DNA of 38,617 bases, taken from positions 1-38,617 of the forward strand of contig CALFAM010000024.1 of assembly GCA_937948815.1 (NCBI GenBank). Reading direction: 5' to 3'. How positions within the stretch are numbered: position 1 is the stretch's first letter; every line of letters begins with the position of its first letter. Shown piece by piece: positions 1 through 8,814 of this stretch. Made by a program: the position numbers and the translations under genes. This stretch comes from an uncultured bacterium (GTDB taxonomy: Bacteria; Acidobacteriota; Thermoanaerobaculia; Multivoradales; J023). The notes beneath the pieces were generated by a model, which saw only the letters and a list, made by a program, of their open reading frames with translations, searched no databases and was not told the DNA's origin.

Positions 1-1
1 G

Positions 2-1006
2 GACACCTTTGCGAGCAAGGTGCGCACCGGTACCTGGAAGGAACCGATCTGGCGCCCGGACTTGCAAGGGGGATTTACGACCGGCGACTACAAGCGGCGG
101 TTCTACGCGGTCAACGGGCACCCCTTCTTCAAGGAAGAGCACAACCCGAAACGACAGATCGAGCCGATCGGCACGCAACTGCCGGTGCCTCGTTTCGTGA
201 TGGCACAGGGCGAGGTTGTGCGCTTCCGCATGCTCAATGCGACATCGGACAACCTGATGCCCATTGTCGTCGAAGGGCACGAGATGCATCTCATTGCACT
301 CGATGGTGTGAACTTCCCCGAAGTTCGCACGGTTCCAGTGCGGAACGTTCATGGGTGCTACGGCGATCAGCAGGTGCTCTTGGCTTCGGCCAATCGGGCA
401 GAGTTCTTGATCCAGGGCATCGCCACACCCGGTGTCTACCGCATTCAGCAGCTTCAGCAGAGTCAGCAGTTTCTCTATAGCGAAGCGAAGACCATCGCCG
501 AGATCGAGATCACCGACCAGGTCAAGCAGATGGCGCTGCCCACGAGGCTGCCCATTCCCACCCGTCACTATCCGCTGATCAAGCCGTCCGAGATCCGCAG
601 GCGGCGCGAGGTCGTTTTCTCAGGACAGTTCCAAGGGCCGAAGAACCCCATCGTCGGTCTCGACTTCATGATCAATGGCACGCTCTACCACGAGGATGAC
701 GTCAGTGAGCGGTGGGTGACGGAGGTCGGTGCCGTCGAGGAATGGGTGCTCAAGGTGCCCGACGCGGGTCACGGCGGTACCGAGGGCCACCCTTTCCACA
801 TCCATGTCAACTCGTTCGAAGTGGTTTCGATCGGCGGTGTCCGCCAGCCGCCGGGGACCATCCACGACACGATCTGGATCAACAAGAGCAGCGACGTGGT
901 GATCCGAATGCGCTTCCGGGAGTGGAGCGGGAAATCGGTCTTCCACTGCCACATCCTGCCGCACGAAGATACGGGCATGATGAAGAACTTTCTCATCCGG
1001 GGATGA
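2..1006 (+). CDS. Multicopper oxidase, C-terminal part (5' end outside window)
   Basis: The reading frame is open to the left edge, so the true start lies upstream; an internal GTG at 20 is not a convincing start. The C-terminal third carries the copper-site signatures of multicopper oxidases: HPFHIHVNSFEVVSIGG supplies type 1/3 and 2 histidines, and HCHILPHEDTGMM supplies the HCH tripeptide with the type 1 cysteine, the following His and an axial Met. Enzymes of this family oxidise phenols, metals or other substrates while reducing oxygen to water, usually in the periplasm or outside the cell. The substrate cannot be told from this fragment. The stop codon lies inside a short inverted repeat (CTCATC at 992-997 with GATGAG at 1002-1007), which might help termination before the convergent nuclease gene. 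Confidence 0.9.
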   Translation, partial: DTFASKVRTGTWKEPIWRPDLQGGFTTGDYKRRFYAVNGHPFFKEEHNPKRQIEPIGTQLPVPRFVMAQGEVVRFRMLNATSDNLMPIVVEGHEMHLIALDGVNFPEVRTVPVRNVHGCYGDQQVLLASANRAEFLIQGIATPGVYRIQQLQQSQQFLYSEAKTIAEIEITDQVKQMALPTRLPIPTRHYPLIKPSEIRRRREVVFSGQFQGPKNPIVGLDFMINGTLYHEDDVSERWVTEVGAVEEWVLKVPDAGHGGTEGHPFHIHVNSFEVVSIGGVRQPPGTIHDTIWINKSSDVVIRMRFREWSGKSVFHCHILPHEDTGMMKNFLIRG

Positions 1007-1045
1007 GGTCGCGAATCGCGCTGTGACGCCGCGGGCGGTGCGCGG

Positions 1046-2794
1046 CTAATCGAAGCCGACGATCACTGGATCGTGATCGGACGAGCGGAACGGATCGGGC
1101 CGGTATAGATCGGCCAGATTCTCGACGCGGTAGTCGACCGCGCGTGATTCGTCGGCGTTGATGTGCCAGTACGCGGCACCGGTGGCGCGGGCGGCGAGGG
1201 CGGGTGTGGCGAATGCATAGTCCAGGCTGCCCGCCCGTCCGCGGTAGACGAATGAGTAACGCTCGTCTGGCTCAATGAATCGCTCGGTCAGATCGATCAG
1301 CCCGCCTTCGCGCAACGCGACGATGGGGTCTTCGGCGCCGTAGGCGTTGAGGTCGCCGACCACGAGAACATCGTCGTCACCGCTCGATCGCTGGATCCCT
1401 TCAACCAGGTCGAGCATCCGCCGGGCCTCGCGAACGCGCAGGTCGTTCCAGCAGCCCTGGCCATCTCGCTGGTCTCGGTCCGGACCCGTAGCATCCCGGC
1501 ATCCGCCCTTCGACTTGAAGTGCGCGGCGATGACGCTGAAGGTGCCAACGCCTGGGTCGGCGTCGGTGCCGGCCTGGAAGGTCTGCGCAACCGGGGGACG
1601 ATCGCGATAAACCGGGTCGCCAAGGACCTGCATGGCGCCAACCGTCTTCACCCGGTCGTCGCGATAGATCAGGGCGACGCGGATGTCGTCTTCTCCGACC
1701 TTCTTCAGCGCGTCGCCGGCGATGGCATAGGACCGCTCTGCCCCTTCGTTCAGGCTGGTCACCAAGCGGCCGAGCGCGGGGCCGCCGTTCTCGACCTCGA
1801 TCAGTGCGATCACTTCGGCGTCGAGGGCGCGGATCGCCGTCACGATCTTGCGCTCCTGGCGATCGAGCTCCTCGGCGTCCCGAGCGCCCCGCTGCCCAAG
1901 GGTCGTAAAGAAGTTGAGCACGTTGAACGCTGCCACGCGCAGCGACCCGCTGACGACCGGCGGCGTGTCCTGCCGCAGGTTGACCGGCGTGACGGCGATT
2001 GCCTCGGTGGGGTGCAGGGCGTAGCCTGCTTCATCCTCGACCACGACACCCACGAGAGACGAAACCTCGTCGCCGACGCGCGGAGGGCGTCCGTCCGGCA
2101 GCAGCAGGACGCCGGGTGCCGGTTCCGCGCGGCTGCCGTCGTCGACCGCGAGTCGGGAGGGCTCGGCGTGCACGACCTGGCTGCCGGCCTGGTCCGCGGT
2201 GCTGTTGGTGGGCGTGTAAGGTCGCGCGCCGCGCGCGAACTGCCAGCGTCCGTTCCGGCCCAGGGCGTACGTGTCGGCCACCGCGAGGGGCCCGTCCACA
2301 TGGATCAGCATCCCTTCGAACCTTTCCAGGTCGTCCTCCTCTCCGGCAAGCAAGAGGCGGCTGGTGACGTTGGCCGCGCCGCAGCGCGCCACCGTGGAGA
2401 CCTCCGTCAGGGCGGTCATGCCTTCGATCTCGGTCACGACCCCGGTCACGCGGACGCGATCGCCGACTTCCGCGTCGGTAGCCGTGGTGGCAACGAACAG
2501 GCCGCGGGAAGCGCTCGGCTCGCCTGTCTCGGTGTCCTCATGCGTCTGGAGAAACAAGCCCCCGAGGGCGTCGTTTCCGACGAACGACGCCGCGACCACG
2601 CCCTCGACCTCGACCGACGCGCCAACCATCGGACTCGTCGGGCCGGCACCTTGAATGGCGGAGATTGGCTCGGACGGGGTGCCACATGCCGGCAGCGTGC
2701 CCTGGTGCGTGCAGGCTTGGGTGGTGAGTAGCAGGGCGATGAACAGCCAGGACAGGACCGACGGTGACGCGGATTGCGGAACGGTGTGTCGCAT
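1046..2794 (-). CDS. ExeM/NucH-like extracellular endonuclease/exonuclease/phosphatase-fold nuclease
   Basis: A 582-residue protein with an N-terminal hydrophobic signal ending near Cys28 (possible lipoprotein, although the lipobox is imperfect). Residues about 35-280 form a beta-rich OB-like region of the kind that precedes the nuclease domain in ExeM/NucH proteins. The C-terminal EEP domain shows NVLNFFTTLG, ALIEVENGG (catalytic Glu), AAHFKSKGG (His), VVGDLNAYGAEDP (Asp, Asn), SLDYAF and the terminal SSDHDPVIVGFD (Asp-His). The family degrades extracellular DNA for nutrients or biofilm control. The first ATG in frame places the signal peptide correctly; no strong ribosome-binding site is visible. 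It is convergent with the multicopper oxidase and divergent from the exonuclease gene. Whether DNA or another phosphodiester is the substrate is inferred from the family. Confidence 0.88.
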   Translation of the reverse strand: MRHTVPQSASPSVLSWLFIALLLTTQACTHQGTLPACGTPSEPISAIQGAGPTSPMVGASVEVEGVVAASFVGNDALGGLFLQTHEDTETGEPSASRGLFVATTATDAEVGDRVRVTGVVTEIEGMTALTEVSTVARCGAANVTSRLLLAGEEDDLERFEGMLIHVDGPLAVADTYALGRNGRWQFARGARPYTPTNSTADQAGSQVVHAEPSRLAVDDGSRAEPAPGVLLLPDGRPPRVGDEVSSLVGVVVEDEAGYALHPTEAIAVTPVNLRQDTPPVVSGSLRVAAFNVLNFFTTLGQRGARDAEELDRQERKIVTAIRALDAEVIALIEVENGGPALGRLVTSLNEGAERSYAIAGDALKKVGEDDIRVALIYRDDRVKTVGAMQVLGDPVYRDRPPVAQTFQAGTDADPGVGTFSVIAAHFKSKGGCRDATGPDRDQRDGQGCWNDLRVREARRMLDLVEGIQRSSGDDDVLVVGDLNAYGAEDPIVALREGGLIDLTERFIEPDERYSFVYRGRAGSLDYAFATPALAARATGAAYWHINADESRAVDYRVENLADLYRPDPFRSSDHDPVIVGFD

Positions 2795-2881
2795 GCATGG
2801 AGCCTACCTGCGACGCGATCGTGGGTCGAGGGGGCCAGCCCACGCCGTCGTTCGACGCAGACCCGCGGTAGAGTTCGCGGC

Positions 2882-3772
2882 ATGAGCACGCCAAGCACGG
2901 TCTATCTGGTCGACGCCAGTCCCTACATCTTCCGCGCCTATTTCTCGATCAAGGGCAGCATGAAGGCACCGGACGGGCAGCCGGTGAACGCGGTCTATGG
3001 CTTCGCGAGCTTCGTGCTCAAGATGCTCACCGAGACGGAGCTCACCCATGTGGCCATGGCCTTCGATCGCAGCCTGAATACCAGCTTCCGCAACGAGGTC
3101 TATCCTCCCTACAAGGCCCAGCGGGAGCTGCCGCCGCAGGAGCTCGAAAAGCAGCTTCATGCGTGTGAGGCCTTTGTTCGGGCGCTCGGAATCGCAACCT
3201 ACATCGACGACCGCTATGAGGCCGACGATCTGATCGCCGGTGTGCTCCGCGGCCTCCCCGAGGCGTCGACCGATGCGGTCATCGTCAGCTCTGACAAGGA
3301 TCTCGCTCAGCTGGTCGACGGCCGCGTCAGTCTCTGGGACTACGCGCGCGACATCCGCTACGACGAGGAGAAGGTCGTCGAGAAGTTTGGTGTGCGTCCC
3401 ACGCAGATCGTCGACTACCTGGGACTGGCGGGCGACGCCGTCGACAACATTCCGGGCGTCAAGGGGGTCGGGGCCAAGACGGCGTCGTCGCTGCTGGCTC
3501 ACTTCGACGATCTCGACGCCCTCTACGCCGATCTCGATTCGGTTGCCACGGTTCCCGTGCGCGGCGCCAAGAGCCTGGGCGCCAAGCTCGCCGATCAGCG
3601 CGAGCAGGCCTTTCTCTCCCGCCAGCTCGCCACCGTCGCGTCCGACAAGCCCGCAGGCGTCACCCTCGATGATCTGGCCTGGTCCGGCGCAGACCGGGCT
3701 CGCCTCGAGCCACTGCTCGAGAATCTCGGCTTCGAGCGCATGGCCAATCGCGTGCCACGCTGGCTGAGCTAG
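2882..3772 (+). CDS. Free-standing 5'-3' exonuclease (PIN/FEN-like, Xni/Pol I N-domain type)
   Basis: A 296-residue protein matching the 5' nuclease domain of DNA polymerase I without the polymerase. Metal-binding acidic motifs are seen in order: VDASPYIFRAYF, MAFDRSLNTSFRNEVYPPYK, YEADDLIAG, SSDKDLAQLV and GLAGDAVDNIPGVKGVGAKTA, the last being the helix-3-turn-helix DNA-binding element. This family removes flaps or RNA primers, or acts as an auxiliary flap endonuclease. The start is the ATG at 2882, which puts the first catalytic Asp at residue 11; upstream in-frame sequence is arginine-rich and not family-like. The stop codon directly abuts that of the convergent glycosidase gene with no base between them. 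Confidence 0.9.
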   Translation: MSTPSTVYLVDASPYIFRAYFSIKGSMKAPDGQPVNAVYGFASFVLKMLTETELTHVAMAFDRSLNTSFRNEVYPPYKAQRELPPQELEKQLHACEAFVRALGIATYIDDRYEADDLIAGVLRGLPEASTDAVIVSSDKDLAQLVDGRVSLWDYARDIRYDEEKVVEKFGVRPTQIVDYLGLAGDAVDNIPGVKGVGAKTASSLLAHFDDLDALYADLDSVATVPVRGAKSLGAKLADQREQAFLSRQLATVASDKPAGVTLDDLAWSGADRARLEPLLENLGFERMANRVPRWLS

Positions 3773-5758
3773 CTAAGCCTCGGTCGACTCGAGAACACGC
3801 AGCGCGGATCGAAGCTCCGAGAGGGCGTTGCGGAGGCCGCCGGGGCGGTTGCGCTGGCGCCAGAGGGTGCGGCGCTGGTCGATGGCGGTCCGCAAGCGCG
3901 CGGCGAGGGGTAGGCGTTCGCTCGGTGGCAGCGCCCTCAGGTCGGCGGTCTTGCCAGCGCGGAGCCGCGCCATGCCGAGGTCGCAGGCGAGGGTGAGGAT
4001 GTCCACCGTCCACCGCGCTTCGCGCTGTGCGAGCGCATCGCCTCCCGGTCCGAGGTCGGCCAGTGCCCCGCCGGCTACAGTGACCGCCTCGCGGGACGCC
4101 GTCAGGGTCTCGATGGTCATGCCGGCATAGCGATCATGGTCGAGGTCGTCGTGGGCGCTTGCCAGGAGATGGAAGAGTGGCGAGCCGTTGAATGAACGCG
4201 CCCCGGTCGTGCGGTAGGCGTTTCCGAGCGAGCAGACCACCTCTCCCAGGCCAGCCGCGGACCCACTTTGCTCCGTATCGAAGGCATGGAGGTCGAGCAG
4301 CGCGGCGAGTGGCAACGCATCAGGCGCCCGGGCTCGCGTCGTGTTCCAGCTGAACTCGACACCCGCGACCAGACCCGGGAAGCTTGCGACCCAGGGCTGC
4401 AGGTGGCCGCGGTCCCCCCAGTCGCAAATCAGATAGCCCTCGGCTTCCGATGCTTCGCCCGCGAGCGCAGCACTCGCGAGGTTGTGAACCGCGTTGTGGG
4501 TGCGGCCCGCGAAGGACAGCCAGCTGCTGGTCCCGGGGCAGAGATAGAAGGGGTGGCCGCTGGCCCGGAAACGCTCCGCCTGATCGGCAAACGGATGGTC
4601 CGCCTCGTAGCCCCAGGCGAGCACGGTCACATCGTCTGGCAGATCGCCGATCCGCTCCGGCTTCTCCAGCACGATGTCGCCCCACATCTGGATGCGTCGC
4701 CCGTGCCGGTCCGCGAGGTCGCGAATCTGGCGCACAAAGTCGAGGTAGACCGAAGACTTGCCGCGTTCCTCGCACACGTCGGCCGTTCGGCATTGGCCGA
4801 GATCGAAAGTCTCGTCCAGACCGACATTCAGCTTGTGGCTTGCGAAGCAGGGCAAGAGCTGCCCATAGAGGTCGTCCAGCAGCTTCAGCGTCCCAGGATC
4901 GGTCGCACAAAGACTGAACGGCTCCCGGCGCGCGCTGAACGGATGCTCGATCCCCTCGGGGCATTCGGCGAGCTGTCGGTAGGGTTCGTGGATCAGCCAG
5001 CGGTGAAAATGGCCGAAGCTGTTCTGGTTGGGCACCAGCTCGATGCCCACCGCCTGGCAAGCAGCATCCAGACGTCGAATCTGCGTCGGCGTCAGCGGGC
5101 TCGACCCTTGCCAGACACGCTCGTGACCCTGGTAGGCGAAGGTGTGCTCCATGTAGAGCTGAAGCTGGTTGATCTTCCAGTCGGCGAGCCGCTCGATCAG
5201 CCCCTCGAGGGTGGCCAATGTGGGGACCTGGTCGCGGCTCACATCGAGCAGAACACCCCGGCACGGGAAAGCCGGCCGATCTTCCACCTCGAGTCCAGGT
5301 ATCCGCCAACCTTCGCCGTCCGCCGGGGGGACGAGCGCCCCACCGGGCGCCCGCCCAGATCGAGGGTGCAAGCGCAGCCACTGCCCGAGCGTCGCCAGGG
5401 CGTGAAGCAGGCCGGCTTCGTCGACCGCTTCTGCCCGCGCGCCCGACCCATCGATGCGTAGCCGGTAGGCCTGGCGGTCGCGTGGATCGGAGGGGGCCGA
5501 TGCCGAAGATGTCAGCCGCAAGGTAGTCGCAGATCCAGCGGCGACCCGTACGCCTGATCGCGCCAAGATGCGCCGGGCCCGGTGGCCCAGGCGGCGATGG
5601 TCCACATCGGTAGCTTCGATCTCGAGCCGAACGGTCGGTGAACCGTCCGAAGGGCCCAACGACCAGCGGTCTCGTCGGCGTCGGGCCGATCGTGGGCGTG
5701 GCAGGAGGCAATCGAGAGGGTCGATCCGCGAACCTTCACGGGAGATGGGGTCACGCAT
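3773..5758 (-). CDS. GH20-like glycoside hydrolase (beta-N-acetylhexosaminidase family)
   Basis: A protein of about 661 residues if it starts at the ATG at 5758. The N-terminal part (about 40-150) resembles the small alpha/beta domain that precedes GH20 barrels. The barrel region carries LNVGLDETFDLG, where D315-E316 match the Asp-Glu acid/base pair of substrate-assisted GH20 enzymes, and aromatic-rich strands such as MWGDIVLEKPE and FSWN that would line a sugar pocket. No signal peptide is visible, so it looks cytoplasmic and may trim imported N-acetylhexosaminides. The chosen ATG shares a CATG with the start of the divergent dehydrogenase gene and its AGGA is only two bases away, so a downstream start remains possible. 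The exact substrate is not determined. Confidence 0.8.
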   Translation of the reverse strand: MRDPISREGSRIDPLDCLLPRPRSARRRRDRWSLGPSDGSPTVRLEIEATDVDHRRLGHRARRILARSGVRVAAGSATTLRLTSSASAPSDPRDRQAYRLRIDGSGARAEAVDEAGLLHALATLGQWLRLHPRSGRAPGGALVPPADGEGWRIPGLEVEDRPAFPCRGVLLDVSRDQVPTLATLEGLIERLADWKINQLQLYMEHTFAYQGHERVWQGSSPLTPTQIRRLDAACQAVGIELVPNQNSFGHFHRWLIHEPYRQLAECPEGIEHPFSARREPFSLCATDPGTLKLLDDLYGQLLPCFASHKLNVGLDETFDLGQCRTADVCEERGKSSVYLDFVRQIRDLADRHGRRIQMWGDIVLEKPERIGDLPDDVTVLAWGYEADHPFADQAERFRASGHPFYLCPGTSSWLSFAGRTHNAVHNLASAALAGEASEAEGYLICDWGDRGHLQPWVASFPGLVAGVEFSWNTTRARAPDALPLAALLDLHAFDTEQSGSAAGLGEVVCSLGNAYRTTGARSFNGSPLFHLLASAHDDLDHDRYAGMTIETLTASREAVTVAGGALADLGPGGDALAQREARWTVDILTLACDLGMARLRAGKTADLRALPPSERLPLAARLRTAIDQRRTLWRQRNRPGGLRNALSELRSALRVLESTEA

Positions 5759-8309
5759 GGTCCTACACGGTAGTACCATTGCGGCGGTGGCGTCCAATCC
5801 CGATCGTGCTCGGTCTTCTCACCCGCTCGTAGCAGCCTTCACGGCGTTCGTCGCCGAGAAGGTACCCTTTGCCCTCGAGCCGGCACGCCGCGCCCTCGAA
5901 GTGGCGCTCGCCGCGGCAGAAGGCACGTCCGGTCCGCACACCGAGGATGCGATCGAGCGACTGCGACCCTTGGTTGCACAGGTTCTTCGTCGGCGGCTGG
6001 CACCCGAGATCGACGGGCCGCTGTTTGCGGACACACTCGACCTGGAGACGACGCCCGGCGTCCCACTCGCCACGCGCATGGCAGCTGCCGTCGACGAAGT
6101 CGTCGACGCCTGTGACGGCTTCTTGCGCCGCAAGGCCATCATCGCCTCGCTGAGCCTGGAGGAGCGTCGCGAGGCCTTGCACGGCATGATCGTCACGCGC
6201 GCGCTGGACAACCGGCTCAAGAAGCAGTTCGCCTCGGGGGAGATCCGGTTCGACGGTCGGGCGTTTCAGGGCAAGGGCTTCCGATCCCTGGGGCAAGAAG
6301 CGATCTACGCGGCCTGCTTGCGCCTGCGCCGTGGCCGGTCGTTCGTCGGACCACGGGGCTGGCGGGGTGATGTGGTGGCGCCGTTGATTCGCGATCTCGG
6401 CGCTGCCCTCTCCATGTGCCCCGAGCCCGACATGGTTCGCCGCGTTTTGCGCGCACAGGCTGGCAAGGCTGGACCGCCCACTCACGGGCGCGACTTCCAC
6501 TGGGGACGTCCGGACCGCGGCGTGCTGCCGGCTGCCGCGCCGCTGGCCATCGCACCGGCGACGATCGCAGGCGTGGCCTTCGCCATGGCCGAAGAAGGGG
6601 CCGGGCGCGTCGCCGTTGCCTTGATCGGTGAGGGTGGATCTTCTCTCGGCGAATGGCACGAAGCGATCAACGCCTGCGCCGCGCGCAAGCTCCCGGCTGT
6701 CTTCGCCATCGAGAACAACCAGACCGCACTGTCGACACCGGTCCGCGAACAATCCGCCGTCCGCTGCTTTGCCGACAAGGCCGTCGGCTATGGCATCAGT
6801 GGCGTCACCATCGATGGCACCGATCCCGATGAAGTCTTGGCGGCCTTCACCTGGGCGGCGGAGCGGGCGCGAGCGGGTTTCGGGCCGACCTTGATCGAGC
6901 TCGTGTCGATGCGCATGTGTGGGCATGCCCACCACGACGACGCGCTCTACCTGGGCTTGGAGCCAGCACTCGGGTGGGACTACCCTACACCCGCTGCCGA
7001 AGGCTACGTCGACCACGATGCGTGGCAGCACTGGGCAGCGCGAGACCCGATCCGCTGCTATTCCCAGCGGCTGCTCGACGAAGGTCTCGTCCTCGAAGAG
7101 GATCTCGGGCGCTGGCGAAGCGACGCCGAGGCGCTGGTCGAGCGGGAGGCCCAGGCGGTCTGCCAGGATCCCTGGCCGGGGCCGGAGACCCTCGGTGAGG
7201 GCGTCTGGGCGGAGAGATCCGTCATTCGACCTCCACCTCTCGCCGACGCCCCACCGGCGCACGTAGCGGCGGATCCCGGATCGGGCGACCTACCAGCGGT
7301 CACGCCGGCCTCGCCCTTCGTCGGCGATGGCGAAACGTTTCTCGCCGCAATTGCCCGCGGCATCGGCGACGCGCTCGCTGGTGATCCGCGTACCTTTGTC
7401 TTCGGACAAGACGTGGGTGGGCGTTACGGCAATCCGTTCCGCTTGCTCCATCCCCTGCTCGAAGCGCACGGCAACCGCATTCACAACGCGCCGCTTGCCG
7501 AAAACGCGATTCTCGGCATTGCGGTGGGTGCGGCATTGGAAGGCATGCGGCCGATCGTCGAAGTGCAATTCAATGACTTCGTCGCGTCGGGGATGAATCA
7601 GCTCGTCAACAACGCCGCCAAGATTCGCTATCGATGGGGTGGCCAGGTGCCGATCGTCGTGCGCTTGCCTTGGGGTGGCCTGCGCAACGCGGGTCCGTTC
7701 CACTCGCAATGCACCGAGGCCTGGTTCTACCGCACTCCGGGACTCAAGATCGTCGTGCCATCGACCCCGGAGGACGCCCGTGCCTTGTTCGCTGCGGCGG
7801 TCGCGGACCCGGACCCCGTCTTGTTCTACGAGCACATCGCGCTCTACCGCGATCCGCGCATCAAGCAGAAACTGGACGAAGGTCCTCCGGCGCCTCTGCA
7901 GCTGGGCCAGGCTGCCCTGCGACGCGCCGGGGACGACCTCGCGATCGTCAGCTATGGGGCCTACGTCCACATCGCTTTGCGCGCCGCCGAGCGCCTGAAG
8001 ACGGAGGACGGCGTCGCGTGCTCGGTGCTCGACCTGCGCTGCCTGGCGCCGCTCGACGAGGCGGCCCTGATCGCCGTGGCCCGTCAGTGCGGCAAAATGC
8101 TGATCGTCCACGAGGATGCGCAACGCGGATCGGTCGGCGAGAGCCTGGCGGCCATTGTCCAGCAACGTGCATTCTCATTTCTCGACGCGCCGGTTGGCGT
8201 ATTGGGGGCGCTGGACACGCCCGTTCCCTATTCGCCCTCGCTCGAGCGTGCCTTTCTCATTTCAGAGGATGACATCCTCGCGGCCGCCCGCGCGCTGGCA
8301 GCCTATTGA
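5757..8309 (+). CDS. Fused E1 alpha/beta 2-oxoacid dehydrogenase (thiamine diphosphate enzyme)
   Basis: An 850-residue protein that joins both E1 subunits in one chain. After an unusual N-terminal extension of about 130 residues comes the alpha-type half, with SLGQEAIYAACLRL (about 178) and the thiamine diphosphate motif GEGGSS...NNQ (about 291-319). From about residue 523 the beta-type (transketolase pyrimidine-binding plus C-terminal) half follows, with FVFGQDVGGRYGNPF, APLAENAILGIAVGAALEG and VQFNDFVASGMNQLVNNAAK. The E1 reaction decarboxylates a 2-oxoacid (pyruvate or branched-chain) and passes the acyl group to an E2 lipoyl domain. No E2 or E3 gene lies in the window. A GGGAG at 5740-5744 precedes the ATG; GTG at 5787 is an alternative start. 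It is followed after 27 bases by osmC. Confidence 0.9.
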   Translation: MVLHGSTIAAVASNPDRARSSHPLVAAFTAFVAEKVPFALEPARRALEVALAAAEGTSGPHTEDAIERLRPLVAQVLRRRLAPEIDGPLFADTLDLETTPGVPLATRMAAAVDEVVDACDGFLRRKAIIASLSLEERREALHGMIVTRALDNRLKKQFASGEIRFDGRAFQGKGFRSLGQEAIYAACLRLRRGRSFVGPRGWRGDVVAPLIRDLGAALSMCPEPDMVRRVLRAQAGKAGPPTHGRDFHWGRPDRGVLPAAAPLAIAPATIAGVAFAMAEEGAGRVAVALIGEGGSSLGEWHEAINACAARKLPAVFAIENNQTALSTPVREQSAVRCFADKAVGYGISGVTIDGTDPDEVLAAFTWAAERARAGFGPTLIELVSMRMCGHAHHDDALYLGLEPALGWDYPTPAAEGYVDHDAWQHWAARDPIRCYSQRLLDEGLVLEEDLGRWRSDAEALVEREAQAVCQDPWPGPETLGEGVWAERSVIRPPPLADAPPAHVAADPGSGDLPAVTPASPFVGDGETFLAAIARGIGDALAGDPRTFVFGQDVGGRYGNPFRLLHPLLEAHGNRIHNAPLAENAILGIAVGAALEGMRPIVEVQFNDFVASGMNQLVNNAAKIRYRWGGQVPIVVRLPWGGLRNAGPFHSQCTEAWFYRTPGLKIVVPSTPEDARALFAAAVADPDPVLFYEHIALYRDPRIKQKLDEGPPAPLQLGQAALRRAGDDLAIVSYGAYVHIALRAAERLKTEDGVACSVLDLRCLAPLDEAALIAVARQCGKMLIVHEDAQRGSVGESLAAIVQQRAFSFLDAPVGVLGALDTPVPYSPSLERAFLISEDDILAAARALAAY

Positions 8310-8323
8310 TGACAACCACCCTC

Positions 8324-8329
8324 AGGAGG
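8324..8329 (+). promoter_or_regulatory. Strong ribosome-binding site deciding a GTG start
   Basis: AGGAGG sits seven bases before the GTG at 8337 and supports that codon as the start of the OsmC-family gene, for which no nearby ATG fits the family's N-terminus. Confidence 0.75.
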
Positions 8330-8336
8330 GGTCCTG

Positions 8337-8813
8337 GTGGCAAAGTACTGGGCAACGGTTTCCTGGTGTCGGAACGAGCAAGCGTTCGTCGATAACCGCT
8401 ACAAGCGACTGCACGCGTGGTCGTTCGATGGCGGCGCCGAAGTCGCGGCGTCTTCTTCCCCCCACGTCGTACCGGAGCCGTACTCTGATGCCTCGGCAGT
8501 CGATCCCGAAGAGGCATTCGTCGCATCGATCTCGAGCTGCCACATGCTGTGGTTCTTGGCCCTTGCAGCCGAAAAGAGCTTGGTCGTCGACCGGTACGAA
8601 GACAAGGCCTTCGGCCGGATGGGCAAGAACGATGCAGGCAAGATTGCGGTAACGCGGGTCGTACTATCGCCTGCCGTGACCTTCGCGGGCCGTTCGCCGA
8701 CCGAGGATGAGTATGCGGCCATGCATCACGCGGCGCACGAAAAATGTTTTATTGCCAACTCGGTCCGTTCCGAGATCACCTGTCAGCCGACACTGATCGA
8801 CGCGGGTTCGTGA
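8337..8813 (+). CDS. OsmC-family peroxiredoxin-like protein
   Basis: A 158-residue protein of normal OsmC length. The two redox cysteines of the family are present: one in VASISSCHMLWFLALAAE on the central helix and one in HEKCFIANSV near the C-terminus. OsmC/Ohr proteins reduce organic hydroperoxides with thiol or lipoyl-dependent recycling in the cytoplasm. It lies 27 bases after the fused E1 gene and one base before the next gene, so the three are probably one operon. Because Ohr-type enzymes can be recycled by lipoylated dehydrogenase subunits, the pairing with E1 may be functional, but this is inference. The start is GTG with a strong AGGAGG. Confidence 0.88.
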   Translation: MAKYWATVSWCRNEQAFVDNRYKRLHAWSFDGGAEVAASSSPHVVPEPYSDASAVDPEEAFVASISSCHMLWFLALAAEKSLVVDRYEDKAFGRMGKNDAGKIAVTRVVLSPAVTFAGRSPTEDEYAAMHHAAHEKCFIANSVRSEITCQPTLIDAGS

Positions 8814-8814
8814 C

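Noticed and set aside
1520-2731. 403-codon plus-strand frame opposite the extracellular nuclease
   Set aside because: The minus strand encodes a signal peptide and a complete EEP nuclease domain; the plus frame has no motif.
4268-5711. Long open frames on both strands within the glycosidase gene
   Set aside because: They are alternative frames of a gene with clear GH20 motifs and have low-complexity Arg/Pro/Ala composition.
5763-7262. 499-codon minus-strand frame opposite the E1 gene
   Set aside because: Antisense shadow of a conserved enzyme; no domain recognised.
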